Shown one piece after another: positions 10,581 to 19,191 of a stretch of 30,156 nucleotides of DNA. The position numbers and the translations under genes are program-made. Numbering within the stretch: the first letter of the stretch is position 1; each line of letters begins with the position of its first letter. Source of the stretch: Nemertoderma westbladi. Its lineage: Eukaryota > Xenacoelomorpha > Nemertodermatida > Nemertodermatidae. The stretch is from contig JAUCBJ010001082.1 of NCBI GenBank assembly GCA_032718475.1, forward strand, positions 1 through 30,156, given 5' to 3'. Below the pieces are notes generated by a model. That model was not told the origin of the DNA. It did not search any database and saw only the letters and a program-made list of their open reading frames with translations.

Positions 10581-10886
10581 GTGGCCAGAAAGGTAGATAG
10601 GGCAATAGCACAAAACAAAATAAAATCAAGAATATTAGGATCACCTCCGAACTACAGAAAAGCCTTCAAGGTGGCCTTCGAAGGTCTGGTAGACCACCTG
10701 GGGCTGAAAGGCGAGTTGGTGTGTAATACAAACAGCCGGCATCTAGTAGACAGGGAGGTGGATACACATACCACGTGGGAGAAGTTGGAAGCGGATAGAT
10801 TTGGGGAGAAGCGACTGGAAGAAGTCGCCAGGCGAGAAAGGCCAAGAGAGAATGAGGCGCGTTATGTAGACGAGCATATAATATAA
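10581..10886 (+). CDS. Small uncharacterised ORF between pol and the 3' LTR
   Basis: 101 codons beginning with GTG (no ATG) and ending TAA. The product would be hydrophilic and charged, with no Cys cluster, signal peptide or membrane segment. A weak case for coding is that it has a balanced composition unlike its repeat neighbours (AFKVAFEGLVDHLGLKGELV in the middle). Some BEL elements carry an extra ORF here, but this does not look like an envelope. It may be chance or a remnant. Confidence 0.25.
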   Translation: MARKVDRAIAQNKIKSRILGSPPNYRKAFKVAFEGLVDHLGLKGELVCNTNSRHLVDREVDTHTTWEKLEADRFGEKRLEEVARRERPRENEARYVDEHII

Positions 10887-11462
10887 CATATGACAATAAT
10901 AGTCTTATAATAATTATATAAGTAATTCGCATATATATATTATAAAGTATGTACCGTAGTCAAGCACAACCTTTTCCAATTAGCTACTGGGACTGGGGAT
11001 TAATTGACTAGGGCGACAGGACGGGACTTGGACGGCTCCCACTGACATGAGCGCTCATGTGTGGGGCCCGATAAATATGTAAGGAACGAAAGCGAGAATG
11101 AGGATCGGGGGGGAGAATGGAGAGGAGGTTTTTTTGACAGGATGAGGGACAGTGAGAGGAGTGCAATTCGAGTGTGGGGGGGAGGAGTAAGAGTTAGAGT
11201 GGTGAGAGTGTTGGGGAAACAAAATTGTGTGAGAGAAGCGCACGATCGGCCTGAGACGGGACGCCAGATGTCTTGGTGCAAGATAGATAAAGTTGCACCA
11301 AGACGGGGTAGCGATATCATACCCATAGGGAGCGGCCTGGAAAGCCGGCTCCGAAGGAAAATAACTCCACCCCACACCCGATGGTAGATCGGGATCCAGC
11401 GGAATTGTAGCGCACTAAAGGTGGATGCTATCTTCTCACCGGGAAGATAGCATGGGGGGGAG
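10887..11462 (+). other. Structured 3' noncoding region of the LTR element
   Basis: Three perfect dyads: a 16-bp palindrome ACATGAGCGCTCATGT (11045-11060); a hairpin GTCTTGGTGCAA / TTGCACCAAGAC (11270-11281 / 11293-11304, 11-nt loop); and a hairpin ATGCTATCTTC / GAAGATAGCAT (11425-11435 / 11443-11453, 7-nt loop) that abuts the purine tract. Open frames here (e.g. 11061-11387) look like chance. Confidence 0.75.
11454..11462 (+). promoter_or_regulatory. Polypurine tract
   Basis: GGGGGGGAG immediately precedes TGTTATCG of the 3' LTR. This is the expected place and composition of the RNase H-resistant primer for plus-strand synthesis. Confidence 0.85.
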
Positions 11463-12025
11463 TGTTATCGCATTCAATTCCGCTAACCACCCCACAAAGT
11501 TAGCTTTAAGCAATATTGGGAGTACGAGGTTGATTGTCAATCAACCTCGTATCACCCCAATAAACGGGGACGAGAAACCCCAAAGGACACACACACAATG
11601 GGGGTCAGGGGTTATACCTCCGAAAGAGAGAGAATGACAGTAGCCAGGGGAGAACACTCCCAGAGAGATGGGAGGGCGAGAAGTGGGTTATTAGCCAATG
11701 GGGGGCAGGCATCCACTGAGTAATGTAATACGGCCAACCAGTGCAATATATATTACCAGTTACTGTTCCTCATTTATTCACTCAGTCATCTCAGTACAGT
11801 TAGGGCAGAACGGTGACTTTTGTTACCATTGCCGCCACCACCATCAATATTACCGGTCTTTGTGCATCAATTCACCATCAACTGTGTTATCTGCCAACTC
11901 ATATACTACATACATATATTTTATATCTTTTAATGACATTGGAACAACGACATAACAAACTCTTTCACTGGCGGCGGGGACGTGTAAATAAATCACACCG
12001 GTCGGGATTCTCGAATCCCGTCACA
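11463..12025 (+). repeat. 3' LTR of the BEL/Pao element
   Basis: 563 bp, same length as the 5' LTR, with about five substitutions. Begins TGTTATCG right after the polypurine tract and ends TCACA right before the TGGCA duplication. Confidence 0.96.
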
Positions 12026-12153
12026 TGGCACCTTGGTTTAGTTTTCTGGTGTGTTAGTTTAATCGACAGCTGTTGGTACCCGGCTGGCACCTTGGTTTAG
12101 TTTACTGGTGTGTTAGTTAAATCGACAGCTGTTGGTACCCGGCTGGCACCTTG
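12026..12153. repeat. 59-bp satellite array, right part (starts with the TGGCA duplication)
   Basis: About two further units with the same CGACAGCTGTTGGTACCCGG sequence. The first five bases are the right target-site duplication. The array ends at CACCTTGATAAATG. Confidence 0.95.
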
Positions 12154-13500
12154 ATAAATGTCTGCTCCCCGCCCCCCCCCCCCCCCCCCCTCCGCCGCCA
12201 GTATCTTTGGTCAAGTCAGTAAAAACACGATTGGGTCTGGGAAGTCGGGAAAACACGGTCAGGTTGGGGAAGTCGGGAAATTGTTGAACAGAGCAATAAA
12301 ATAATATTCCCAAAATGAAAGGATTCAAATAAACAAAATAATACATAACAGTATCACTGTGTCGATATGAAAACTCGACTGTGAACCTTGGTTTAGAACA
12401 ATTTAAGTGCCACGAAGTGATCGAAGCTTAAGCATAGGCCTAGGGATACCATTAACGAATTGTCGGTCGTCGTCGTCGTCTGTCGTTGCAGTCTGTCGTC
12501 GTCATCTAATTTTTTTATCGCGTATAACTCGGTCATTCCGATTGAATCAAACCAAACTTGCTACGTATGTAGTCCATCAAAAGCTTAGAAAGAATCTGAA
12601 GTTTGGTCAAAAATCAGACTGTCTGTCAGTCGGTACAGGTAATTTCAGACTTTTGAATAAAATAAGTCGGTCCATCATTGAAATTAAACCAAACTTGGTA
12701 CGTATGCAGACCCATGCTGCGCGAAGGCCTCAAGAGCGCGTTACAAAAAAAAAGAAAAAACCAAAGCATAATATCGAAGGCCAGCTGTATGCCAGTATGC
12801 TTACTGGTGGTCATTAATTATTATTTTTATTTGTAGTTTTTTTTTACTGTGTACAGCACCTGTTACGTGTATAAATTCCAGACAAAAACATATACCGTTG
12901 CCGCTGACTGACCTTTCAACATCAATCACAATTTCCAATCGATTTTCTCTAATTTTTTATTGTTGAAAATACTGCTAGGTAAACTAATTATTGAAAAATT
13001 TCCTTTTGCTTGCTATACGCTCGCATTATTATTCTATTTAAAATGAGTCTACTGTATAAATGTTAATAACAAGTTGCGCTTTCTCACTGCACAATTTTGC
13101 GCAATTTTCTTTTCAAACCTGAGATTTTTTCAAATGGAAAAATTCAAAAATGTTGTTGCTCGCTCAATTCGCATATCTCTGAAATACAACCTGACATGTT
13201 TATTTATTTAAGAACATAACGATTTCGTTGCGAAAATTACTGATAATAAATATAATTATTTTCTTCTAAATAAAAGGTTTAGTTCATCGCACATCACTTT
13301 TCCTTTGGCGCCACACTAGAAACCTACCGTTGCTGTATCTGAGTTAAGACCCACTATAATAGTAGATAGGTCATGTATGAGTGCAGATACTTTACAGTTA
13401 GTTAGTAAAGAAACATAGCAGAACAGCTCAAACCAAAACAAATTACACATAACTTATAATAATATATTATAATACAACATTGTATTTAATTGTCATAGTT
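12154..13500. other. Intergenic stretch with simple repeats, no gene recognised
   Basis: Contains a C19 run (12172-12190), a short duplicated GGGAAGTCGGGAAA block (about 12238-12280), a GTC microsatellite near 12465-12502, and two diverged direct copies of about 52 bp (12526-12577 and 12663-12713) sharing ACCAAACTTG.TACGTATG. The open frame 12407-12817 crosses these repeats and shows no protein features. 12830-13500 is AT-rich. Confidence 0.6.
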
Positions 13501-13512
13501 AACTATTTTCCA

Positions 13513-13540
13513 AATATTCTAGAATATTATTATATATCGC
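13513..13540 (+). promoter_or_regulatory. Putative promoter of the glycoprotein gene
   Basis: A perfect 16-bp palindrome AATATTCTAGAATATT (13513-13528), whose core TTCTAGAA matches the TTCnnGAA half of a heat-shock element, runs into TATTATATATCG, a TATA-like block about 65 bases before the ATG at 13594. This is position and motif only; no start site is shown. Confidence 0.35.
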
Positions 13541-13593
13541 TTCAATCACACTTGCAAAACAGTATTGAACTGTGTTACTGTTAGTTTATCACT

Positions 13594-14214
13594 ATGAATC
13601 TACTACCTATCCTATTAGTGGCTATAAATACCTGGATTTCCGTATCACATCAGAAGAAACAAGTTCCTCTTTATCTTTGTGAAAACAAAGTACCAAATCG
13701 ATTCTATAAGTTGGAAAAGATTCAAAAATGCCCCGGGTTAGACAAAGGCCTTTTAATGAAAGAAATACGTGGTGTAAGGATATGGAAGCAGAATGTAACT
13801 CCGCTTCTAATTGATTTTTGGAGGTGTAGGAAGGAGATATGGACCTACGAATATGACGATATAGGGAGAACAAATTCCATTATTGGATCGCATTCCGGTA
13901 CTGTAAATATAGATGGCAATGTTGATAGTGAGGATGTGACAGACCCTAAAATCTGTAAGGCATGGTTGAATACTAAGAGGTGCGATGATGTGGTCCAAGA
14001 TGAAAAGGTAGAGTCTGGAGATACAATTAAAGGATACTTCGGCACAATTACTGAATCATTAAAGGAATTGAGATCATTAACGAAGACTAAAAGTTATAGC
14101 AACAAGGCGAATCTTGTAAAAGAACAGTGTCTGGAGGGTGCTAAGAAGTGTACCAATATAGTGAAGACCTGTTATCTAGAACACGTGCAAGGGACACTGA
14201 TGCCGATCCATAAT
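13594..14214 (+). pseudogene. Exon 1 of a virus-like envelope/fusion glycoprotein gene
   Basis: 207 codons from ATG to an apparent 5' splice site AAT|GTAAGT at 14214/14215, ending in phase 0. Residues 1-19 (MNLLPILLVAINTWISVSH) form a good signal peptide, so the product enters the secretory pathway. The mature part has eight Cys (29, 46, 78, 121, 130, 179, 186, 193), consistent with a disulfide-bonded ectodomain, and NVT and NVS-type sugar sites. Without splicing the frame would read 16 more codons and stop at 14265. I do not recognise an exact family: the pattern (signal, paired Cys, later basic cleavage site and anchor) is that of a viral envelope glycoprotein. This first part is intact; later parts are not. 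Confidence 0.55.
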
Positions 14215-14308
14215 GTAAGTAAATGCGTTACCAGTTTGTGGTTAACACCACGCGGCGCGCGGTGAGTAACAGCGTTACCAGTTAGTGGATACTACTATGT
14301 TTTTGACA

Positions 14309-14327
14309 CCCCCCCCCCCCCCCCCCC
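14309..14327. repeat. C19 homopolymer
   Basis: Nineteen consecutive C, followed by more C-rich sequence to 14340. Confidence 0.95.
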
Positions 14328-14339
14328 ACCCCCTACCCC

Positions 14340-15127
14340 CATTTTTTTATACTAGGCTAGCTAGTTTTTGTTCCTTTTTTTAATGTTCTAGAACATAGGC
14401 CTATTATCTATTCATTTAATATAAAAATGTTGTTCTAGAACAAATATTATTTATTCTAGTACAAAAAATAGAAAAAACACTAGCTAATTTGTTAATCTTT
14501 TTAATTTTTAATTTTATGTTATCTTTGTATAATTTTTTTATACTAGCTAGTTTTTGTTACTTTTTTAAATAAAATGTTCCAGGGCATATTATCTATTTAT
14601 TTAATGTACTACTACTAGGATCGGCATGCTGCATTGCAGCTGCATTTTATCTATTATATATTAATTTAATGTAAAAATTTTGGTCTAGAACAAAAAAAAT
14701 AGCTAATTTGTTAGTTAATGTTGTTAATTTTTTATTGTATGTTATCTTTGTATCACATATTTGATAAAAATCACCAGCTACAATGAAAATTATTTTGTAC
14801 TTGTTAGCAATTGTTTTTTAACACAAAAAAACAAATTGTTTTAAAATGTTCTAGAACAAAAAATATTTGTTCTAGAACATTACTTTTTACAAAAATGAAT
14901 AGACGATATTTAACCGTCTTAAAAGAATTGGTTTTTTGTGGTGTTTTTTATTTGATTTGTTAAAAACAATTTCTAACAACTATAAATTTTCATTGTGTAG
15001 CTAGTGATTTTTATTAAATATATAACAAACAATAAAAAATTAACAAAATTAGGCCTAACAAATTAGCTAGTTTTTTCAACAAATATTTGTTCTAGAAAAT
15101 AAAATAAAAAATATAACGTTCTAGAAC
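14340..15127. repeat. Foldback repeat cluster with GTTCTAGAAC palindromes
   Basis: 14340-14526 and the sequence from 14527 are diverged tandem copies (both open TTTTTTTATACTAG...AGTTTTTGTT and include ATTATCTATT). From about 14680 to 15125 the DNA is an imperfect inverted repeat centred near 14863: the left arm AGCTAATTTGTTAG...AATTTTTTATTGTATGTTAT is mirrored by the right arm ending CTAACAAATTAGCT. Exact GTTCTAGAAC occurs at 14385, 14432, 14848, 14869 and 15118, with several one-base variants. No coding sequence is seen. It looks like a non-autonomous foldback or MITE-type element. Confidence 0.75.
14610..14649 (+). repeat. 40-bp dispersed repeat, copy 1
   Basis: Identical over 40 bases to 17639-17678; contains GGATCGGCATGCTGCATTGC and the near-palindrome GCTGCATTGCAGC. 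Lies just outside the foldback arm. Confidence 0.9.
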
Positions 15128-15886
15128 ATATAACTAGCAATAGCAATAAGCCTAGTGATTAAATGTATTCTGAAATTTATTTAAAAATATATTTTTTTAT
15201 TAATTTACTAGCTATTTTAATTACAACTAAAACGTGTTAAGGTGAAGGTGGACTTGCGTGTGCGAGCTTCGAAGTCTAGCCAGGGTGAGTTTTTAGCATT
15301 CCGTGCAAATCTTTGATGAAATGGAATAAAATTTGGCAGACATGTACCGTAGTCTGTAAAAAGTTTAGAAATTATACACACAGTTTCGGACACAGTATAC
15401 AGAATTTCTGTAGTTCCTCTGCGATAGTTCACTACTGTAATTGTACCACTATGTTGGCTCATCTATACTTCGTGCTGTGCTACAAGTCCCCTTTACTGTA
15501 AGCTAAATGTTCTATATTATTTTTAATATTTGTTCATTAATATAAAATAGAATACGAAATTCTACTGTGGAGCATTATTAGTTAGCATCTTATTTGATTA
15601 TCAGTTGTGTTGTACTGTAGTTGAGAAAAAGATAATGTTTAGGCTCATTCCATGTAAAGTGTGGGACATTCGTACAACTTTTTATGCATACTTTAGTACT
15701 GTACATCAAGAAAATGAACTAAAATATTATAACGCTTATATGTCTTAGAAAAACCAAATATCTGTTCAGTAAAAAAAAAGCAGTTTGGAAACCTGCAGCA
15801 GTTTATGTGTTTATGAATTATTGCATCAAAAAATTGAAATTCTAAACTGTCAACTTCATTGCTAAAGTTTAGCGAATTGCGTAGAG
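15128..15886. other. AT-rich intronic DNA, no gene recognised
   Basis: Only short open frames (62 and 81 codons, overlapping on opposite strands at 15217-15501) without protein features. The block AATTTACTAGCTATTTT near 15203 reappears inverted near 19720, suggesting the same repeat family on both sides of the intron. Confidence 0.5.
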
Positions 15887-15889
15887 TTA
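15887..15889. repeat. TTA target duplication, left, of the Harbinger element
   Basis: TTA at 15887-15889 and again at 17823-17825 directly flank the terminal inverted repeats. Three-base TWA duplications are the rule for PIF/Harbinger transposons. Confidence 0.88.
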
Positions 15890-16207
15890 AGGAGGATTCA
15901 CACCAGGTAGCATGAGTTTAAGTGAATCGCAGTAAAATTGCTTGATGATCACTTTAAATTATCGTGCGACTCACTTCACTCAGGTGATTTCACTTCACTA
16001 AGGTGATCGATCACATGACCCATGCTTAATGTTCATTCACACCACAAACAATGAGACAAACTTTACACAGTATTGTATCTTATTATAATTTGAATGGCCG
16101 CTTGAAAAGAATTGTCGATAGGCCTATCAGTATTGGCATTATCAGTCCTATAAATAATATTTTTAAGACGATAGCGACGAAGAAACCAAAATAAGCGATC
16201 TATTTGG

Positions 16208-16670
16208 GTGAAACCGCTGTTTCTTCAAAGGAACAATCTTAGAGAACACACTGTGTTGCTAAATAATCTGATACAAACTTGTGATAATGACCACTTCAGA
16301 AGATATTTTCGAATGGATAGAAGTACATTTTTTCAACTGCTGGAACTCACTGAAATTCACCTGGAAAGCCAACCTACTCAGTATAGATTTCCTATATCCC
16401 CACAAGAAAGTTGGTTCTTCGTAAACCAGGAGTTGAATTATTAGGTCATGTGAGGATGGATTTAATAAACTGTGGCAGTTTCCAAACTGTGTAGGGGCAA
16501 TTGACGGCAAACATATAAAAATTGTCTGACCGCCAAACTCGAGTTCGAAATACTAGAATTACAAAAACTATTTTAGTATTGTCCTTCTTGCTATTGTTGA
16601 TAGCAACTACAACTTTATCATGATTGATGTAGAGGTGACTATGGTAGCCAGAATGATAGTGGCATATTCT
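16208..16670 (+). pseudogene. Harbinger transposase remnant
   Basis: The cut-and-paste enzyme of PIF/Harbinger elements (DDE_4-type nuclease). The open part 16208-16444 (78 codons) has the N-terminal FRRYFRMDRSTFFQLLELTE block. After a stop and a frame change, DGFNKLWQFPNCVGAIDGKHIKI (given in two blocks: LWQFPN and GAIDGKH) lies at about 16457-16525, with the first catalytic Asp in AIDGKH. YFSIVLLAIVDSNYNF and a GDYGSQNDSGIF-like block (second Asp region) follow up to 16670, with a stop at about 16553 and another frame change. The helical region before the first Asp and everything beyond the second block, including the catalytic Glu, are missing. Confidence 0.88.
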
Positions 16671-17231
16671 TCCATCAATATTCCCTTAATTACCTCGAGG
16701 AGTTCAATCTCCTTATCGCCCACACTTGAGTTTTGCTTGTGTTTTTTACGAACACACTTGCTCCCAGACGATGAGGTCGTACTATCTTCATAGGAGGGCG
16801 GTACGGTACTTCTAGATCGTACCGGAGTAGCTGGTGGTGGGACAATCTCTTCCAATACCGAAAGGTCTTCCTTACTGCTCCCTTCACTGTGAGGATCGTG
16901 ACTGGACAGATATCCTGATGTCTTCCTATGATTGAATTTATCGCCCATAAAAGAACAAGGCCCCATCAAACCCCAATCGCTAACATACTTCCTTGATACT
17001 TGTCCCTTTTTCCCTTCGCCTTCTCTTTCATGTAACGATCCCGAATTCCACCCCCCTTGCTCCATATTTAGCTTTTATAACTTCCCAGCTTGATGACCAA
17101 CCAAGTTCATCTTTAAGTTTTTGAGCTAGTTGCGCCCAAACTTCATCCTTAGCGCGGCAGTTTTTAAAGATTGATCCCAGAGTATTGGATAGCTCTGTAT
17201 TTCTACAACAAGAGGTTCGTTCCCATGGCAA
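16607..17231 (-). pseudogene. Harbinger Myb/trihelix-like accessory protein, broken
   Basis: On the minus strand, convergent with the transposase. The upstream piece (17231-17028) reads FKNCRAKDEVWAQLAQKLKD then ELGWSSSWEVIKAKY, a Myb/SANT or trihelix DNA-binding fold as in the second Harbinger protein, which brings transposase to the ends. The downstream piece (17065-16607, 152 codons) is Ser-rich with a basic KCVRKKHKQ stretch (nuclear-signal-like) and a C-terminal helix ELLEVIKGILMEE. The two pieces are in different frames and overlap at 17028-17065, so there is a frameshift. The last residues overlap the truncated transposase, suggesting that an internal deletion fused the two genes tail to tail. 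Confidence 0.7.
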
Positions 17232-17638
17232 TCAAGAATCATCGCACTTTTGCTTACGTTTATTTATCGCAATGTGGTACCTATCCCTATGACTTGTATT
17301 GCTAATTGCTGTATGTATTGCACAATGTACAAATCAGGCCTAATACCAGTATTATAGTTTATAAAAATAAATAGGAAAAAATACACACCATGCAATCATT
17401 TAACATTCCCCGCAGTTCTGGTCTACATAATTGGACCAATCACGAGTCTAGAATGTCCGTTCACCTGAAATAAAAAATATATAAAATAATATTTAATATT
17501 ATATTATATTATATATTTTCATAATATGAAAATATGTTGCGCCTACTATCTGCTACCAGCTCTATTTCAGGTGAATCGCACGACTGATCATCTGAAGTTC
17601 ATGCTTTCAGATTCCATGCTATTCACGTTAAATTTTAA

Positions 17639-17678
17639 TACTACTAGGATCGGCATGCTGCATTGCAGCTGCATTTTA
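17639..17678 (+). repeat. 40-bp dispersed repeat, copy 2
   Basis: Same 40 bases as 14610-14649, here inside the right subterminal region of the Harbinger element. Confidence 0.9.
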
Positions 17679-17899
17679 AAGAATGCTGTGCCGGCTTAAA
17701 TTTTACTATTTTATGTGATCACCTGAGTTTGTGCTCTTCACTTACTTTTTGCTTTGTGATAGATGGTGTGAATGCAAGATCACTTGAACTCATGATTCAT
17801 ACTAACTTGTGTGAATCCACCTTTAGTGTGCAAGCTTTTGTTTCGTGATGTTACTAGATAGGCCTATGTAGGGAAAATAAATTAGCCTCTAGTAAGCTA

Positions 17900-18647
17900 C
17901 TAACTTCAAAAAGCCAGGGGAATGTTTCGGTCCTTGTCAGTCACAGTTGTAACTGCTACTGGACTGGGTTTCGTCTTAAGTCCAAGTTTGTCAGTGACTG
18001 ACCTGTCTGTGACAGTGAATGCTGCCCCGGTATCAATTACCATTAAGGTAGTTAATGATTTTCCGCTTGTGGCAGATACCTTCACTGGCACACCTTTAGT
18101 AGAACTTTCGTCTTGTTCTTCTTTGAGCCAATAGTCGTGGCTATTGTCTCGCCCTGGTCAGTTTTACTACTGTCTCGGTATGGACCTGTCCTTGCTATGT
18201 GTCCATGTTTGACACATTTATTAAATAGCCTGTGTGTCCATAGAGTCTCCGTTCGTCAGAGATGGAATTTCTTTCCACTGGTCACAGTGCCTGGTACTAT
18301 GGCCTGCCTGATGGTGAATCTGGCATCTCTGGCCATTATCATAGGGCCTCGGTCTGGAAGACTCCTCTTCGGCTCTGTTATAGCTAGACCCATCCTCTGT
18401 CAACCCAAATGACATCGATTGTTCTTGTTTAGCTGTGTTCTGGCCTAGGTACTTTGCCGAGACTGTCCTCGCTGTACACAGGGTCTGTTATTAATTACGT
18501 TTCACATGACAGGAAGCTCGACATTTCTTCTAATCCCGGTTCTGTTCCTTTCTTTTCTCGCTTCGAGAAAGCTATCTTCCTTCATTTGTTTCTCAACCAT
18601 ATCGGTAATGCCTGCGCTACTGTATCATCGCTATGTTGTTTGAAGCG
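17900..18647 (-). pseudogene. BEL/Pao gag-protease fragment, minus strand
   Basis: On the minus strand from high to low coordinates: a gag tail with an atypical zinc knuckle (CQIHHQAGHSTRHC in 18415-18221), a second knuckle-like FNKCVKHGHIARTG near 18220-18175, then an aspartic protease TTLMVIDTGAAFTV with the active-site DTG at about 18040. The layout and flanking words (VKVSATSGKSLTTLM; KLGLKTKPS...VAVTT) closely parallel the protease region of the complete element at 5990-6140, but it is a diverged relative. Stops and frame changes are present and reverse transcriptase is absent below 17900, so this is a dead fragment. Confidence 0.85.
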
Positions 18648-18721
18648 AATCAACCTCGTGTTCCCAATATTGCTTAACGGTTCACTCTATGGGTAGGTTA
18701 GCGGAATTGGATAAGCTAACA
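18648..18721 (-). repeat. Truncated LTR of a related BEL element, minus strand
   Basis: Read on minus from 18721, TGTTAGCTTATCCAATTCCG...GCTAACC...AAGCAATATTGGGAACACGAGGTTGATT matches the first about 75 bases of the complete element's LTR with gaps and substitutions (I quote it in pieces: TGTTAGC, CAATTCCGCTAACC, AAGCAATATTGGGA, ACGAGGTTGATT). The match stops at the loop of the LTR hairpin and gag sequence follows at once. So most of the LTR and the leader are deleted. Confidence 0.75.
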
Positions 18722-19118
18722 AGATCATAGGTGTGGGTGGGTGTCTGGGTATGGTAGTGGGTTGGCGTATATTGATTTTAAGTTCATTTTAGTCCGAGAG
18801 CGGGTGAGGTGATGAGAAGGGGGCAGTTCCGCGGAATAATAATACTGCCCCTCAATAAAGAGACGACATTTACTGCTATCAGGGACGCGTTGTTCGACTG
18901 AGCGCCGTCAGCAAAAACAGTCAGAGCCGCTAATCGATGGGGTTGACTTGTTGACGAGAGGCTATATACAGGCGCATCGGTCAACCATTTATGGCCAACA
19001 AAACATCGTTCTGTTATAATATGTTTATCCTGTACAAACACGAAGCGAGACCTCTAGAATTCACTCCATTGTTGTTGGTGTTAATTTCCACTTTGGTTTT
19101 GATATTGGGGCATGATAC
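18722..19118. other. Unassigned intronic DNA
   Basis: Moderately GC-rich for the intron. No protein or repeat recognised; the minus-strand frame 19041-18784 (85 codons) has no support. Confidence 0.4.
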
Positions 19119-19191
19119 GGCCCCTGTGGCTCAGTTGGCAGAGCGTGGGACTTGGAATCTCTAGGTACCGAGTTCAATCCCCCATACAGAT
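19119..19191 (+). repeat. tRNA-like remnant (SINE head or tRNA pseudogene, TGG anticodon)
   Basis: Perfect A-box TGGCTCAGTTGG (19127-19138) and a B-box GAGTTCAATCC (about 19170-19180). Between them an anticodon arm with loop CTTGGAA gives anticodon TGG (proline). The T-arm and acceptor stem do not pair well, so it is a degenerate tRNA or the head of a tRNA-derived SINE; the latter fits its place among repeats. Confidence 0.6.

Larger units (their letters stand above)
3278..12025 (+). mobile_element. BEL/Pao LTR retrotransposon, full length but coding-defective
   Basis: An 8748-bp element with two 563-bp LTRs (TGTTA...TCACA), a 5-bp target duplication, and an internal region in the order gag, aspartic protease, reverse transcriptase, RNase H, integrase, which is the BEL/Pao order. 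Hallmarks seen: protease DSGAAFT, RT YVDD, integrase HHCC zinc domain and DDE residues, and a C-terminal GDLV module. LTRs differ at about five of 563 sites, so the insertion is young. Coding frames are nevertheless broken: frame changes near 4960, in the G-run 5513-5531 and near 6755, and in-frame stops at 6643, 7292, 7343, 8429, 8960 and 9725. It is inserted in the 59-bp satellite. I see no convincing tRNA primer site after the 5' LTR (no TGG at 3841). Confidence 0.95.
15890..17822 (+). mobile_element. PIF/Harbinger DNA transposon, defective
   Basis: 1933 bp with terminal inverted repeats: AGGAGGATTCACACCAGGTA at the left and, read on the minus strand, AGGTGGATTCACACAAGTTA at the right, then a TTA duplication. 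Further subterminal dyads are present (GTGCGACTCACTTCA on the left; GTGAATCGCACGAC on the right). It carries remnants of both Harbinger genes in convergent orientation: the transposase on plus and the Myb/trihelix DNA-binding partner on minus. Both are broken, so it cannot move by itself. Confidence 0.9.

Noticed and set aside
12407-12817. 136-codon plus-strand ORF
   Set aside because: It crosses a microsatellite and two copies of a noncoding repeat and contains no recognisable domain.
18113-18412. Plus-strand 99-codon ORF
   Set aside because: Antisense of the BEL gag fragment, which has zinc-knuckle and protease motifs on the other strand.
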